Below are positions 49,968 through 58,680 of a stretch of DNA of 64,000 nt, piece by piece (the stretch's first letter is position 1; every line of letters begins with the position of its first letter). The stretch is from Streptomyces coffeae. Lineage in GTDB: Bacteria; Actinomycetota; Actinomycetes; Streptomycetales; Streptomycetaceae. The stretch covers positions 1-64,000 of the forward strand of contig NZ_JAERRF010000011.1 in the NCBI RefSeq assembly GCF_016741875.1, in the 5' to 3' direction. Both the position numbers and the translations under genes were made by a program. The notes beneath the pieces were generated by a model. The model was given only the letters and a program-made list of their open reading frames with translations. It made no database searches and was not told where the DNA came from.

Positions 49968-50570
49968 GTGCTGGCGGACGGCGATACGGTCCTCCGCCCG
50001 ATAAAGCTGCGAGACCAGCGCGCCTGGCGGGAGGTCAACCAACGCAACCGGGAGTGGCTACGGCCCTGGGAGGCCACCATTCCGCCACCCCCGCCGGGCG
50101 GCCCCGTCACCCACCGGCCCACCTACCGGCAGATGGTCCGTCATCTGCGCGCCGAGGCGCACGCCGGGCGGATGCTGCCGTTCGTCATCGAGTACCGGGG
50201 GCGGCTGGCGGGGCAGTTGACGGTTGCCGGGATCACCTGGGGCTCGATGTGCTCGGGCCATGTCGGCTACTGGATCGACGAGGCGGTGGCCGGGCGCGGG
50301 GTGATGCCGACCGCCGTGGCGCTCGCGGTCGACCACTGTTTCCGCACCATCGGACTGCACCGGATCGAGATCTGCATCCGCCCGGAGAACGTGCCCAGCC
50401 GGCGGGTGGTGGAGAAACTCGGATTCCGCGAGGAGGGGCTGCGGCCCCGCTATCTCCACATCGACGGGGCATGGCGCGACCATCTGGTCTTCGCGCTCAC
50501 CGTCGAGGAACTGTCCGAAGGGCTGCTGGCGCGCTGGCACCGGACTCGACCAGGGGCATCACAGAAATAA
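49968..50570 (+). CDS. GNAT acetyltransferase, RimJ/RimL type
   Basis: 200 residues from GTG 49968. The frame extends to a CTG at 49947 (giving [13 protein letters not shown]), which overlaps the mogA stop as CTGA and has GGGAG about eight bases upstream, while the GTG has no ribosome site; the CTG may be the real start. The GNAT core is clear: VLRPIKLRDQRAWREVNQRN, GHVGYWIDEAVAGRGVMPTA, GLHRIEICIRPENVPSRRVV, EKLGFREEGLRPRYLHIDG. The family acetylates ribosomal or other N-termini. The gene belongs to the conserved moeA-rimJ-sepX neighbourhood. Confidence 0.9.
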   Translation: MLADGDTVLRPIKLRDQRAWREVNQRNREWLRPWEATIPPPPPGGPVTHRPTYRQMVRHLRAEAHAGRMLPFVIEYRGRLAGQLTVAGITWGSMCSGHVGYWIDEAVAGRGVMPTAVALAVDHCFRTIGLHRIEICIRPENVPSRRVVEKLGFREEGLRPRYLHIDGAWRDHLVFALTVEELSEGLLARWHRTRPGASQK

Positions 50571-50712
50571 AATATCTGTTCGAATTAAGCCGGTACATTT
50601 CCAGACCGGTCATCCCATCAATCACAAAAAACTTTCGAGATATCAGCCAGATCGTGCGACACACCGCGCCAATTGGCGGATGGCCTCGCGCGGACCCCTC
50701 TACCGTGTGACC
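50571..50712. promoter_or_regulatory. AT-rich leader upstream of the sepX-like gene
   Basis: The first 80 bases after the GNAT stop are strikingly AT-rich for this genome; by my count about 29 of 80 are G or C. It includes AAATAAAATATCTG and CACAAAAAACTT and a CCGGT-N10-ACCGG inverted repeat around 50591-50610. It probably carries the sepX promoter. Confidence 0.6.
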
Positions 50713-51870
50713 GTGAGCAGCAGTGGCCTCATCTACGCAGTCATCGTCGGGGCCTGGGCCGCCTATTTGGTGCCGATGTGGCTTCGGAGGCAGGACGAGC
50801 TGAATGAGGCCCGTCCGACGGAACGCTTCAGCACCGCCATCCGGCTGCTGTCCGGACGGGCGGGCATGGAGCGCCGTTACGCCAAGGGGCTGGAGGACGA
50901 GCGCCGGGGGAGCCCGGAGGACCCGGCGGAGCGCACCGCCGAGGACGCGGACGCCCCCGAGGCCGGGGGCGGCGCGGCCGCGCCGGAGCACTTCACGACC
51001 GACCCGGACGCGTTGACCGACGCGATCGACGTCCGGGCCTTCGCCGACCCCGTAACCCTGCGTGCGCCCGTCCCGACGGCCGTCGCGGCAGCTTCCGCCG
51101 AGGGCACCGCTCCGTCCGGTGCGAAGGCCGGTCGCGCTGGCTCCGCACTGGACCGTGGACGGCGCGCGCGAGTGCTCGCACGCCGCCGCCGCACCACCGT
51201 GATCCTGTTCATCGCCTTCACCCTCGGCGCGATCGTGGCGGGGATCGGCGGACTGGCCTTCCTGTGGGCGCCGGGTATCCCGGCCATACTGCTCAGCGCG
51301 TATATCGCCTATCTGCGCAGCCAGGAGCGCCGCCGCTTCACCTTCACCATGGACCAGCGCCGTGCCGAGCAGGCCGCGCAGCGCCTGCGCGAGCGCCGCC
51401 CGCGCCCCCACCCCTCCGACGCGGCCGTGTCCGACAGCGGCGGCCCCGCCGATCCGCCCGCCTCCGCCGAGACCGAGCCCGCCGCGGCACCGGCGGCCTC
51501 CGCCCGCGCGGCGGGGCGCCGGGCGCTGGTCGAGCAGACCGACCACGCGGAGTGGGTGGACCAGGAGCGCGAGCGTGAGCGCGGTCCGGCCGCCGGAGAC
51601 GGCTGGGAGCCGGTCCCCGTGCCGCTGCCGACCTACGTCACCGCGCCGGTCGCCCCGCGTGCCACCGGCAGCGTCGATCTGGCCGCCCCCGACGCCTGGA
51701 GCTCCGCCCGCTCCAGCACCGTCGAACCCGCCCACGACCCCGCCCCGGCTCCGTCCGCGGAGCCCGCCCAGCGCCCGGCCGCCTCCTCCCGCGGCCCCCG
51801 CGAAAGCGGCCGCACCCCGCTGTTCGACCAGTACGCCGACGAGGAGCGGCCGCGTGCTGCCAACGAGTGA
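50713..51870 (+). CDS. sepX: SepX-like (Glp-receptor-like) actinobacterial cell-division membrane protein
   Basis: 385 residues from GTG 50713, giving the N-terminus SSSGLIYAVIVGAWAAYLVP (first helix), then MWLRRQDELNEARPTERFST. A charged linker leads to two close helices (about 161-201: TVILFIAFTLGAIVAGIGGL and PAILLSAYIAYL), then a long acidic/Pro-rich, probably disordered tail. This topology, plus its place after galU-moeA-rimJ, matches SepX of Streptomyces, a septal membrane protein, and the corynebacterial receptor for Glp. Identification is from topology, N-terminal sequence and gene order. Confidence 0.75.
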   Translation: MSSSGLIYAVIVGAWAAYLVPMWLRRQDELNEARPTERFSTAIRLLSGRAGMERRYAKGLEDERRGSPEDPAERTAEDADAPEAGGGAAAPEHFTTDPDALTDAIDVRAFADPVTLRAPVPTAVAAASAEGTAPSGAKAGRAGSALDRGRRARVLARRRRTTVILFIAFTLGAIVAGIGGLAFLWAPGIPAILLSAYIAYLRSQERRRFTFTMDQRRAEQAAQRLRERRPRPHPSDAAVSDSGGPADPPASAETEPAAAPAASARAAGRRALVEQTDHAEWVDQERERERGPAAGDGWEPVPVPLPTYVTAPVAPRATGSVDLAAPDAWSSARSSTVEPAHDPAPAPSAEPAQRPAASSRGPRESGRTPLFDQYADEERPRAANE

Positions 51871-51945
51871 TGCGCACTCCACTGACCTGGGCGGAACGGA
51901 TTTCCAAGCAGCCTGCGCGGGATGCTAGAGTTTCACTCGTTGCAA

Positions 51946-52019
51946 GGGCCTGTGGCGCAGACTGGTAGCGCACCTCGTTCGCATCGAGGGGGTCAGGGGT
52001 TCAAATCCCCTCAGGTCCA
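51946..52019 (+). tRNA. tRNA-Ala (anticodon CGC)
   Basis: The acceptor stem GGGCCTG pairs with CAGGTCC and contains the G3-T70 wobble that identifies tRNA-Ala. The anticodon stem CCTCG/CGAGG encloses TTCGCAT (anticodon CGC, codon GCG), and the T-arm is AGGGG-TTCAAAT-CCCCT. The discriminator is A, with no encoded CCA. Confidence 0.93.
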
Positions 52020-52028
52020 CCGCAGCTC

Positions 52029-52062
52029 AAAGCCCCCGCCGGAGAAATTCGGCGGGGGCTTT
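52029..52062 (+). terminator. Terminator of tRNA-Ala
   Basis: AAAGCCCCCGCC and GGCGGGGGCTTT form a perfect 12-bp stem around a ten-base loop, beginning ten bases after the tRNA, and the stem ends in a T stretch. Confidence 0.9.
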
Positions 52063-52216
52063 CTGGTGCCGTACAGCAGCGAAATACGGCAACTCCCTCC
52101 GACCGGCGGATGTGACGGGTGTCATGCGGTCGGGGCCGTGCACCGATCGCTCTGCCGGAGAAGCGTGGGGGGAAAACGGGTCGTTGCCGGGAGGGGCGCG
52201 GGCCTAGCGTGCGGGC

Positions 52217-52867
52217 ATGCTCACTTCAGCTCTTGCCTTCGCCGGTGTTGCCGCGCTGATCAATATCACTCCGGGTCTGGACACCTTGCTGGTGCTGCGG
52301 ACCTCCGTCTCCCAGGGGCGCACCGCCGGTCTTGCCTCCGCGCTCGGGATCCTCACCGGATGTGTGGTGTGGGGTATCGCGACCGCCGTCGGGCTCACTG
52401 CGCTGCTGACCGCCTCGCGGTTCGCGTACGACACCCTGCGGATCGCGGGCGCCGCGTATCTGGTGTGGCTCGGGGCCTCGGCGCTGTGGCGGTCGAGGAG
52501 GGCGGCGGGTGACGAGAGCTCGCAGGTGCCGGGTGCGTTCGCCGAAGCGGAGCCGCGGGGGCGGTGGGCCGCGTTCCGGGCGGGGGTGGGGACCAATCTG
52601 CTCAACCCCAAGGCCGGGGTGTTCTACATGAGCCTGATACCGCAGTTCACCCCGCACGGGGAGTCCGTGTTCACCATGACGCTGCTGCTCACGGCCATCG
52701 ATATCGTCGAATTGGCCATCTGGTACTGGGTGGTCTCGGGCGCCGCTTCGGCGCTGGCGGACCGGCTCAGGCGGCCCGCCTTCCGGCGGCGGATGGAGCA
52801 GGTCAGCGGGATCGCCTTCTTCGGTTTCGCCGCCAACCTGCTGGCCGACCGGGGCAGGGCCGCCTGA
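52217..52867 (+). CDS. LysE/RhtB family amino-acid exporter
   Basis: 216 residues. The N-terminus FAGVAALINITPGLDTLLVL, with the family Pro-Gly in its first helix, and about six hydrophobic segments identify the LysE/RhtB translocators, which export amino acids or related small molecules. FRAGVGTNLLNPKAGVFYMS is the other family motif. The gene is single and convergent with the serine protease gene, seven bases apart. Confidence 0.92.
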   Translation: MLTSALAFAGVAALINITPGLDTLLVLRTSVSQGRTAGLASALGILTGCVVWGIATAVGLTALLTASRFAYDTLRIAGAAYLVWLGASALWRSRRAAGDESSQVPGAFAEAEPRGRWAAFRAGVGTNLLNPKAGVFYMSLIPQFTPHGESVFTMTLLLTAIDIVELAIWYWVVSGAASALADRLRRPAFRRRMEQVSGIAFFGFAANLLADRGRAA

Positions 52868-52874
52868 GGTCGCG

Positions 52875-53792
52875 TCAGGCCGGCTTCGCTGTCAGCCAGG
52901 TGTGGACGGCGGCGACATCGGTGAAGAAGTTCGGGCCCGGGGAACCGCAGGGCTTGCCCGCGGTCTCCATCCCGAAGCTGAAGACGCCCACCACCTCAAC
53001 GCTGCCGTGCCGCCGGGCCACCAGCGGGCTGCCGCTGTCCCCGGTGCAAGCCACCGTCCGGCCGCCGCGGCCGCACAGGACCGATGCGCCGTCCACCGGG
53101 GCCGGGGTGGCCGGGGCGCAGGAGGCGTCCGGCCGCGTCCGGTAGGTGCCGCGGCGCAGGACGTCGCCACGGGTGGCGGGGCCGGTGAGACCGTGGCCGT
53201 ACAGGGTGGCGGTGGCACCGGACGACGGGGCGGTACGGGCGACGGGGAGCGTCGGGACACCGCGCACCGGGCGGTCGAGGGTGACCACCGCGATGTCGTA
53301 CGCCGCGCTGGAGGCCGCGGGGTTGTCCGGGTCCTGCGGGGAGGGCAGCAGCCGGTAGCGGGGGTGGACGGCGGCGCCCGCGATTCCCGCCACCCGGCCG
53401 GGATCCCCGGACAGCACCCGCGCGCCGATGTGGTACTCGCCGCTCCGTGGCAGATCGTCGACGGTGACGCAGTGCGCGGCGGTGAGCACCTTGGTGGGGG
53501 CGATCAACGCGCCACCGCATGAGGCGCGTTGGAGCAGCGGTGCGTCGCCCTTGACCGCGAGGGTCGCCATCCACGGCGCCTCACGGTCGTCATGGACCTT
53601 CTCTCCGCCCGCGATGGCGTGTGCGCCGGTGGCGGGGAGAGCCGTGGCGGCAGCCGCCGCGAGCAGGGTGCCCATTGCGGCGGCCGTCCGCCGGACGCGT
53701 CGGCCGTGCGCCCGCGTGGCCCTCGGGTGCTTCCGGCCGCGCTCGTGCTCGCGCCCGTGCTCGGGCTCTTTGTCGTTCGGATGGTTCAACAC
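52875..53792 (-). CDS. Secreted trypsin-like serine protease (S1)
   Basis: 305 residues from GTG 53792, which has GGTGGAGGG upstream; the frame is open to 53867. A long basic N-region and the hydrophobic AMGTLLAAAAATALPATGAHA form a signal peptide. The mature enzyme starts near IAGGEKV. The catalytic triad is His in VLTAAHC, Asp in AYDIAVVTL and Ser in CTGDSGSPLVA. Four or more cysteines fit the disulfides of secreted trypsin-like enzymes. The residue before the GDSG motif region (DASCAP) is compatible with tryptic specificity, but this is not certain. Confidence 0.88.
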   Translation of the reverse strand: MLNHPNDKEPEHGREHERGRKHPRATRAHGRRVRRTAAAMGTLLAAAAATALPATGAHAIAGGEKVHDDREAPWMATLAVKGDAPLLQRASCGGALIAPTKVLTAAHCVTVDDLPRSGEYHIGARVLSGDPGRVAGIAGAAVHPRYRLLPSPQDPDNPAASSAAYDIAVVTLDRPVRGVPTLPVARTAPSSGATATLYGHGLTGPATRGDVLRRGTYRTRPDASCAPATPAPVDGASVLCGRGGRTVACTGDSGSPLVARRHGSVEVVGVFSFGMETAGKPCGSPGPNFFTDVAAVHTWLTAKPA

Positions 53793-54106
53793 CCCTCCAC
53801 CGTCGCGTTCCCGGCGGCGGTGCACCTCAGGGGCCGTCCCTGAAACGACCCGGAGACCCGACCTCAACTCCCCTCGGGGACAGACCTCCCCCGTGTCCTG
53901 TTTTCGATGGCGCCGTTCAGCCGTTCGATGTCATGGAATCGTGCGGACGGCGTTCGTGTTGTGTGCGGGCCGGGCCACGGGTGAGCGTCCTGGACGGGAG
54001 CCCAGGCATAGTAGATGCCTGTTCCAGTCAGTGGACCGTGGCGCGAAACCACCGCACCACCGCACAGCACAGCAGCACACAGCACAACTCAGGGGGAGAG
54101 GGCTTC

Positions 54107-55273
54107 ATGCCACTCATACGACGTTCCGCCGTGGCGGCCGCCGCGGTGACCGCGCTGCTCGCGGTCTCCGCCTCGGCCTGTGGACCGGGTGAGGACAAGG
54201 CCGGTGCCGAGACCAACGCCTCGGATTCCAGCGGTGATCAGCAGGCCAAGGACGGAATCAAGCTGCCCGAGGGCGTTCCGACGAGTCTGGAGGACCTGAA
54301 GGAGTGGAAGGAGGGCGGCTGGAAGGACTGGGACAACTGGGCGCGCAAGGCGTCCGAATTCGCCAATCCCGTCATCAAGAACTTCTGGCAGCCGTCCCGG
54401 ATGGCCAAGGCCGAGGACGCGCCACACACCGCCTCCGCGCAGACCACCGGTCAGAACCAGCCGACCACCGACCCCGAGCCGCCCGCGGTTCCGGCCAAGC
54501 AGGTCTCGCGGCCGTACCACCAGAACATGGCGCCCGTCGGGAAGGTGTTCTTCGACAGCCCCGACGGGCCGATGGTGTGCTCCGGCACGGTCGTCGACGA
54601 TCCGGCCCATCCGGGCAAGTCCAACCTGGTGTGGACCGCGGGCCATTGTGTGCACTCCGGCAAGAAGGGCGGCTGGATGCGCAACATCGTGTTCGTGCCG
54701 TCGTACAACGACAAGGGGCTGTCCGCCCGCAGCACGCAGACCGCCGCGCAGCGGGACGTCAGCCCGTACGGCGTGTGGTGGGCCGACTGGTCGCAGACCT
54801 CGTCGCAGTGGATCGACACCGGCGGCAAGACCGGCGGGATCAGTTCCGCTTATGACTTCGCGGTGCTGCGTGTGAAGCCGGAGAACGGCGGCGGCAAGTC
54901 GCTCCAGGAGACGGTCGGGGCCGCGGTGCCGGTGTGGTTCGGGGCGCCCTCGGCGGACCGCGTCAGCTCGATCGGGGCGTACGGATATCCGGCGGCGCCG
55001 CCCTACGACGGCGCGAAGATGTTCAACTGCACCAGCCGTCCGGGCAGGCTGTCGTTCTCACCCACCTCGCCGACGATGTACCGGATCGGCTGCTCGATGA
55101 CCGGCGGCACCTCCGGCGGCGGCTGGTTCGTGAACCACAAGGGCAAGACCGTGCTGGTGTCCAACAGTTCCATCAGCTCCTCCGGGCACACCTGGCTCGC
55201 GGGTCCGCATCTGGGCACCGAGGCGAAGGGTGTGTTCAACGCCATCAGCAAGAAGTTCGGCACCAAGGGGTGA
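54107..55273 (+). CDS. Secreted trypsin-like serine peptidase lipoprotein
   Basis: 388 residues from ATG 54107, with GGGGGAGAGGG upstream. A signal peptide ends in a lipobox (AVSASAC). A charged linker of about 110 residues follows, then a glutamyl-endopeptidase-like chymotrypsin fold with His in VWTAGHCVH, Asp in AYDFAVLRV and Ser in GCSMTGGTSGGGWFV. It therefore acts at the outer cell surface. It is divergent from the other protease gene. The leader before it contains a CACAGCA-rich repeat (about 54045-54090). Confidence 0.88.
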   Translation: MPLIRRSAVAAAAVTALLAVSASACGPGEDKAGAETNASDSSGDQQAKDGIKLPEGVPTSLEDLKEWKEGGWKDWDNWARKASEFANPVIKNFWQPSRMAKAEDAPHTASAQTTGQNQPTTDPEPPAVPAKQVSRPYHQNMAPVGKVFFDSPDGPMVCSGTVVDDPAHPGKSNLVWTAGHCVHSGKKGGWMRNIVFVPSYNDKGLSARSTQTAAQRDVSPYGVWWADWSQTSSQWIDTGGKTGGISSAYDFAVLRVKPENGGGKSLQETVGAAVPVWFGAPSADRVSSIGAYGYPAAPPYDGAKMFNCTSRPGRLSFSPTSPTMYRIGCSMTGGTSGGGWFVNHKGKTVLVSNSSISSSGHTWLAGPHLGTEAKGVFNAISKKFGTKG

Positions 55274-55283
55274 GAGGGCGCAG

Positions 55284-55319
55284 GACGGGACCCGCTCCAT
55301 GGCCGGAGCGGGTCCCGTC
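55284..55319 (+). terminator. Strong terminator after the lipoprotein peptidase gene
   Basis: GACGGGACCCGCTCC pairs perfectly with GGAGCGGGTCCCGTC around a six-base loop, 11 bases past the stop codon. Confidence 0.88.
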
Positions 55320-55364
55320 GCCTCCCCACCACTCTCTCAGCGAATCCGCATATTCATGCCGGAG

Positions 55365-55382
55365 ATCGCATGTCTATGCGAT
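55365..55382. promoter_or_regulatory. Perfect inverted repeat upstream of exonuclease III
   Basis: ATCGCAT-GTCT-ATGCGAT, 40 bases before the gene start. It is a candidate operator; it does not match the actinobacterial LexA box. Confidence 0.5.
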
Positions 55383-55421
55383 AGTGGTCGACGCGGGATT
55401 TTTCTGTCGTATCGTGCCGTG

Positions 55422-56225
55422 GTGCTCACCGTGACGACCGTGAATGTGAACGGGCTGCGCGCCGCGGCCAAGAAGGGCTTTGTGCCCTGGCTCGACGGCA
55501 CCGCGGCCGATGTGGTGTGCCTCCAGGAGGTACGGGCCGAACCCCATGAGCTGCCCGAGTCCGTACGGGAGCCGGACGGCTGGCATGTGGTGCACACCCC
55601 GGCGGCGGCCAAGGGACGGGCCGGGGTGTCGGTGTACGCGCGGCGTGAGCTGGAGGCGGTGCGGGTCGGCTTCGGGTCCTCGGAGTTCGACGGCAGCGGC
55701 CGCTATGTGGAGGTCGATCTGCCCGGCGTGACCGTCGGCAGCCTCTACCTCCCCTCGGGTGAGGTCGGCACCGAGCGGCAGGACGAGAAGGAGCGCTTCA
55801 TGGCGGAGTTCCTTCCGTATCTGAAGGAGCTCCGCGAGCGGGCGGCGGCCGGTGGCCGGGAGACGCTGGTGTGCGGCGACTGGAACATCGCCCATCAGGA
55901 GGCCGACCTGAAGAACTGGAAGGCCAACCGGAAGAAGTCGGGCTTCCTTCCGGAGGAGCGCGCCTGGCTGTCACGGGTGCTGGACGAGGCGGGATACGCG
56001 GATGTGGTGCGCGCGCTGCACCCGGAGGTCGAGGGTCCCTACTCGTGGTGGTCCTACCGGGGCCGGGCGTTCGACAACGACGCGGGCTGGCGCATCGACT
56101 ACCAGCTCGCGACGGCCGGGCTGGCCGGACGAGCGCTCAAGGCCGTCGTGGAGCGCGCCGCCGCGTACGACCAGCGGTGGAGCGACCACGCGCCGGTGAC
56201 CGTCACCTACGGCTCGGCTCACTGA
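55422..56225 (+). CDS. xth: Exodeoxyribonuclease III
   Basis: 267 residues from GTG 55422 (GTG 55419 is an alternative). The enzyme is an AP endonuclease and 3'-5' exonuclease in base-excision repair. Metal and catalytic motifs are TTVNVNGLRAAAKKGF, the Glu in VCLQEVRAE, YLPSGEVGT, LVCGDWNIAHQEADLKNWKA and the C-terminal WRIDYQL and WSDHAPV with the catalytic Asp-His. It is convergent with the MerR gene, which it overlaps by seven bases. Confidence 0.93.
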   Translation: MLTVTTVNVNGLRAAAKKGFVPWLDGTAADVVCLQEVRAEPHELPESVREPDGWHVVHTPAAAKGRAGVSVYARRELEAVRVGFGSSEFDGSGRYVEVDLPGVTVGSLYLPSGEVGTERQDEKERFMAEFLPYLKELRERAAAGGRETLVCGDWNIAHQEADLKNWKANRKKSGFLPEERAWLSRVLDEAGYADVVRALHPEVEGPYSWWSYRGRAFDNDAGWRIDYQLATAGLAGRALKAVVERAAAYDQRWSDHAPVTVTYGSAH

Positions 56226-57007
56226 CCGTCGGCACCGGCTCCCTCGCCATCGGCCCGTTCGCGCAGCCACGCCTCGACGCCCTCCCGCATCCGCCGGTCC
56301 ATGGCCATCGACAGCTCCGCGTCCACCACGGCCTTGGCCAGCGGTCGCAGCCGTTCCACCGTCTCGCTGATCCGGGCGGTGTGCTCCGCGTCCGGCCCCG
56401 GTCCGTCCGCGCCCTCCGCCATGAGGTCGGCCAGCACATGGGTGCACAGCACCGCGGTGAAGGTCTCGGCGATCGCGTCCACGTGGCCGCGCAGTTCGCG
56501 TCCGGCGGCGAGTACGGCGGCCAGTGGCACACCGCGCTCCACCAGGGTCTGCGAGGCGTCCAGCAGCCGTCTGCTGATGTGCACGATCTCGTCGCCGTCG
56601 ACCCGGAGATAGCCGATGTCGAGCGAGGCGCTGAGGTTCTCCGGGGTGACCTCGCCTTCGAAGTAGTCGGCGAGTGCCTCGGGAGTGAGCCGGACCGGGG
56701 TCTCCTCGGACCAGGTGGGCATACCGTCCAGGCCGAGCAGTTCACCCACGTCCCGGCGGCCGCTCTCGAAGGCGGTCATCAACTCCGCGATCCCGCCCAG
56801 GGTGTGGCCGCGCTCCAGCAGCGCCGCGATCGTCCGCAGCCGGGCCAGATGGTGGTCGTTGTACCAGGCGATACGGCCTTCCCGGCGGGGTGGCGGGATG
56901 AGTTTGCGCTCCCGGTAGAAGCGCAGGGTGCGCACGGTGATACCGGCCTTGTCGGCCAGTTCGCCCATCCGGTACTCGGCCACCTCGTCCGCTCCCCTCG
57001 TCACCAC
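56219..57007 (-). CDS. MerR family transcriptional regulator
   Basis: 262 residues. The N-terminal winged HTH is typical (YRMGELADKAGITVRTLRFY, then RERKLIPPPRREGRIAWYND and HHLARLRTIAALLERGHTL). A long C-terminal helical domain lacks the metal-binding cysteines of MerR/CueR, so it more likely senses an organic compound. It is divergent from the Baeyer-Villiger operon with a 146-bp gap, so it is a likely regulator of that operon. Confidence 0.9.
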   Translation of the reverse strand: MVTRGADEVAEYRMGELADKAGITVRTLRFYRERKLIPPPRREGRIAWYNDHHLARLRTIAALLERGHTLGGIAELMTAFESGRRDVGELLGLDGMPTWSEETPVRLTPEALADYFEGEVTPENLSASLDIGYLRVDGDEIVHISRRLLDASQTLVERGVPLAAVLAAGRELRGHVDAIAETFTAVLCTHVLADLMAEGADGPGPDAEHTARISETVERLRPLAKAVVDAELSMAMDRRMREGVEAWLRERADGEGAGADGQ

Positions 57008-57153
57008 AGGGGCAGCCTATGCGCCCGCCGTTGGGTGCGACCGCCGGTAACTTCCTTGTCCACAGCCCCTACCGCTCAGTTGTGCCCCTGCCGTACGCTC
57101 CCATCGTGCCAGTGATTGCTGGCATGGTTCCGAGTGTTGCGGGAGGCGGCGGC

Positions 57154-58680
57154 ATGGCTGGGCTGACGCGTGAGCACGTACGGGTGGCGGTGATCGGATC
57201 CGGGTTCGGCGGGCTGGGGGCGGCCGTACGGCTGCGCCGCGCGGGCATCACCGACTTCGTGGTCCTGGAGCGGGCGGACGCCGTCGGCGGGACCTGGCGC
57301 GACAACAGCTATCCGGGCTGCGCCTGCGATGTCCCCTCCCACCTCTACTCCTTCTCCTTCGCGCCCAACCCCGACTGGCCGCGCAACTTCTCCGGGCAGC
57401 GGCACATCCGCGCCTATCTGGAGCGCGTCACCGACACCTTCGGGCTGCGCCCGCATCTGCGCTTCGGCGCCGAGGTGCGGTCCCTGCGCTGGGACACCGC
57501 CGCGCTGCACTGGGAGGTCGAGACCGTACGCGGCACCCTGACCGCCGATGTGGTGGTCAGCGCCACCGGACCGCTGTCCGATCCGCAGATCCCGGACATT
57601 CCCGGTCTTGACGGCTTCCCCGGCAAGGTCTTCCACTCCTCCCGCTGGGACCACGGCTTCGCGCTGCGCGGCAAGCGGATCGCGATGGTCGGCACCGGCG
57701 CCTCGGCCATCCAGATCGTCCCCGCCATCCAGGAGGAGGTGGGCCGGCTCACCCTCTTCCAGCGCACCCCGCCCTGGGTGCTGCCCCGTATGGACCGCCG
57801 GATCAGCGGTGTCGAGCGCTGGCTGCACGGCAAAATCCCGGCCACCCGCGCACTGCGCCGCGGGGGGCTGTGGGGGCTGCGCGAGCTCCAGGTCGGCGCC
57901 TTCACCAAGCGGCCGAACGAACTCGGGCTGATCGAGCGGCTGGCCGCGGCCCATATGCGGAGCGCGGTCAAGGATCCGGGACTGCGCGCCGTGCTGACCC
58001 CCGACTACCGCATCGGCTGCAAGCGCATCCTGCTCTCCAACGACTACTACCCGGCGCTGACCCAGCCGCATGTGGATGTGGTCCCCGCCGGGCTGAGCGA
58101 GGTGCGCGGTTCGACCCTGGTGGCCGCCGACGGCACCGAGACCGATGTCGACGCGATCGTCTTCGGCACCGGCTTCCATGTCACCGACATCCCTATCGCC
58201 CACCGGGTGACCGGGGCGAACGGCACCACGCTCGCGGAGGAGTGGAAGGGCGGGATGGAGGCGCTGCGCGGCAGCAGCGCGGCCGGATTCCCCAACTTCC
58301 TGACCATCATCGGCCCCAACACCGGGCTCGGGAACAGCTCGATGATCCTGATGATCGAGGCTCAGCTGAACTACATGACCGACTATCTGCGGCAGTTGGA
58401 CGTCCTGGGCGGCAAGGTCGCGCTGGACGCCCGGCCGTCGGCGGTGCGCGCCTACAACAACATGATCCAGCGGCGGATGGAGCGCACCGTCTGGAACACC
58501 GGCTGCGACAGCTGGTATCTGGACCATGGGCGCAACACCACCCTGTGGCCCGGGTCCACCGGTGAGTTCAAGAAGGTCACCCGGCGGGTGGACCTGGCCG
58601 AGTACACGGTGCTTCGGCCCGCGGCGGTGCCCGCCAAGGTCACCGTCTCCACCGCCGACGCGGGGCGGGGATCCCGGTGA
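57154..58680 (+). CDS. Flavin-containing Baeyer-Villiger-type monooxygenase
   Basis: 508 residues from ATG 57154, with GGGAGG upstream. The first Rossmann motif is AVIGSGFGGLGAAVRLRRAG (12-31), the BVMO fingerprint FPGKVFHSSRWDH spans about 155-167, and the second nucleotide motif is IAMVGTGASAIQIVPAIQEE. These enzymes use NADPH and O2 to convert ketones to esters. It is the first gene of a coupled trio with a hydrolase and an SDR. That order matches the mycobacterial mymA operon, and the enzyme resembles MymA-type monooxygenases. Confidence 0.9.
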   Translation: MAGLTREHVRVAVIGSGFGGLGAAVRLRRAGITDFVVLERADAVGGTWRDNSYPGCACDVPSHLYSFSFAPNPDWPRNFSGQRHIRAYLERVTDTFGLRPHLRFGAEVRSLRWDTAALHWEVETVRGTLTADVVVSATGPLSDPQIPDIPGLDGFPGKVFHSSRWDHGFALRGKRIAMVGTGASAIQIVPAIQEEVGRLTLFQRTPPWVLPRMDRRISGVERWLHGKIPATRALRRGGLWGLRELQVGAFTKRPNELGLIERLAAAHMRSAVKDPGLRAVLTPDYRIGCKRILLSNDYYPALTQPHVDVVPAGLSEVRGSTLVAADGTETDVDAIVFGTGFHVTDIPIAHRVTGANGTTLAEEWKGGMEALRGSSAAGFPNFLTIIGPNTGLGNSSMILMIEAQLNYMTDYLRQLDVLGGKVALDARPSAVRAYNNMIQRRMERTVWNTGCDSWYLDHGRNTTLWPGSTGEFKKVTRRVDLAEYTVLRPAAVPAKVTVSTADAGRGSR

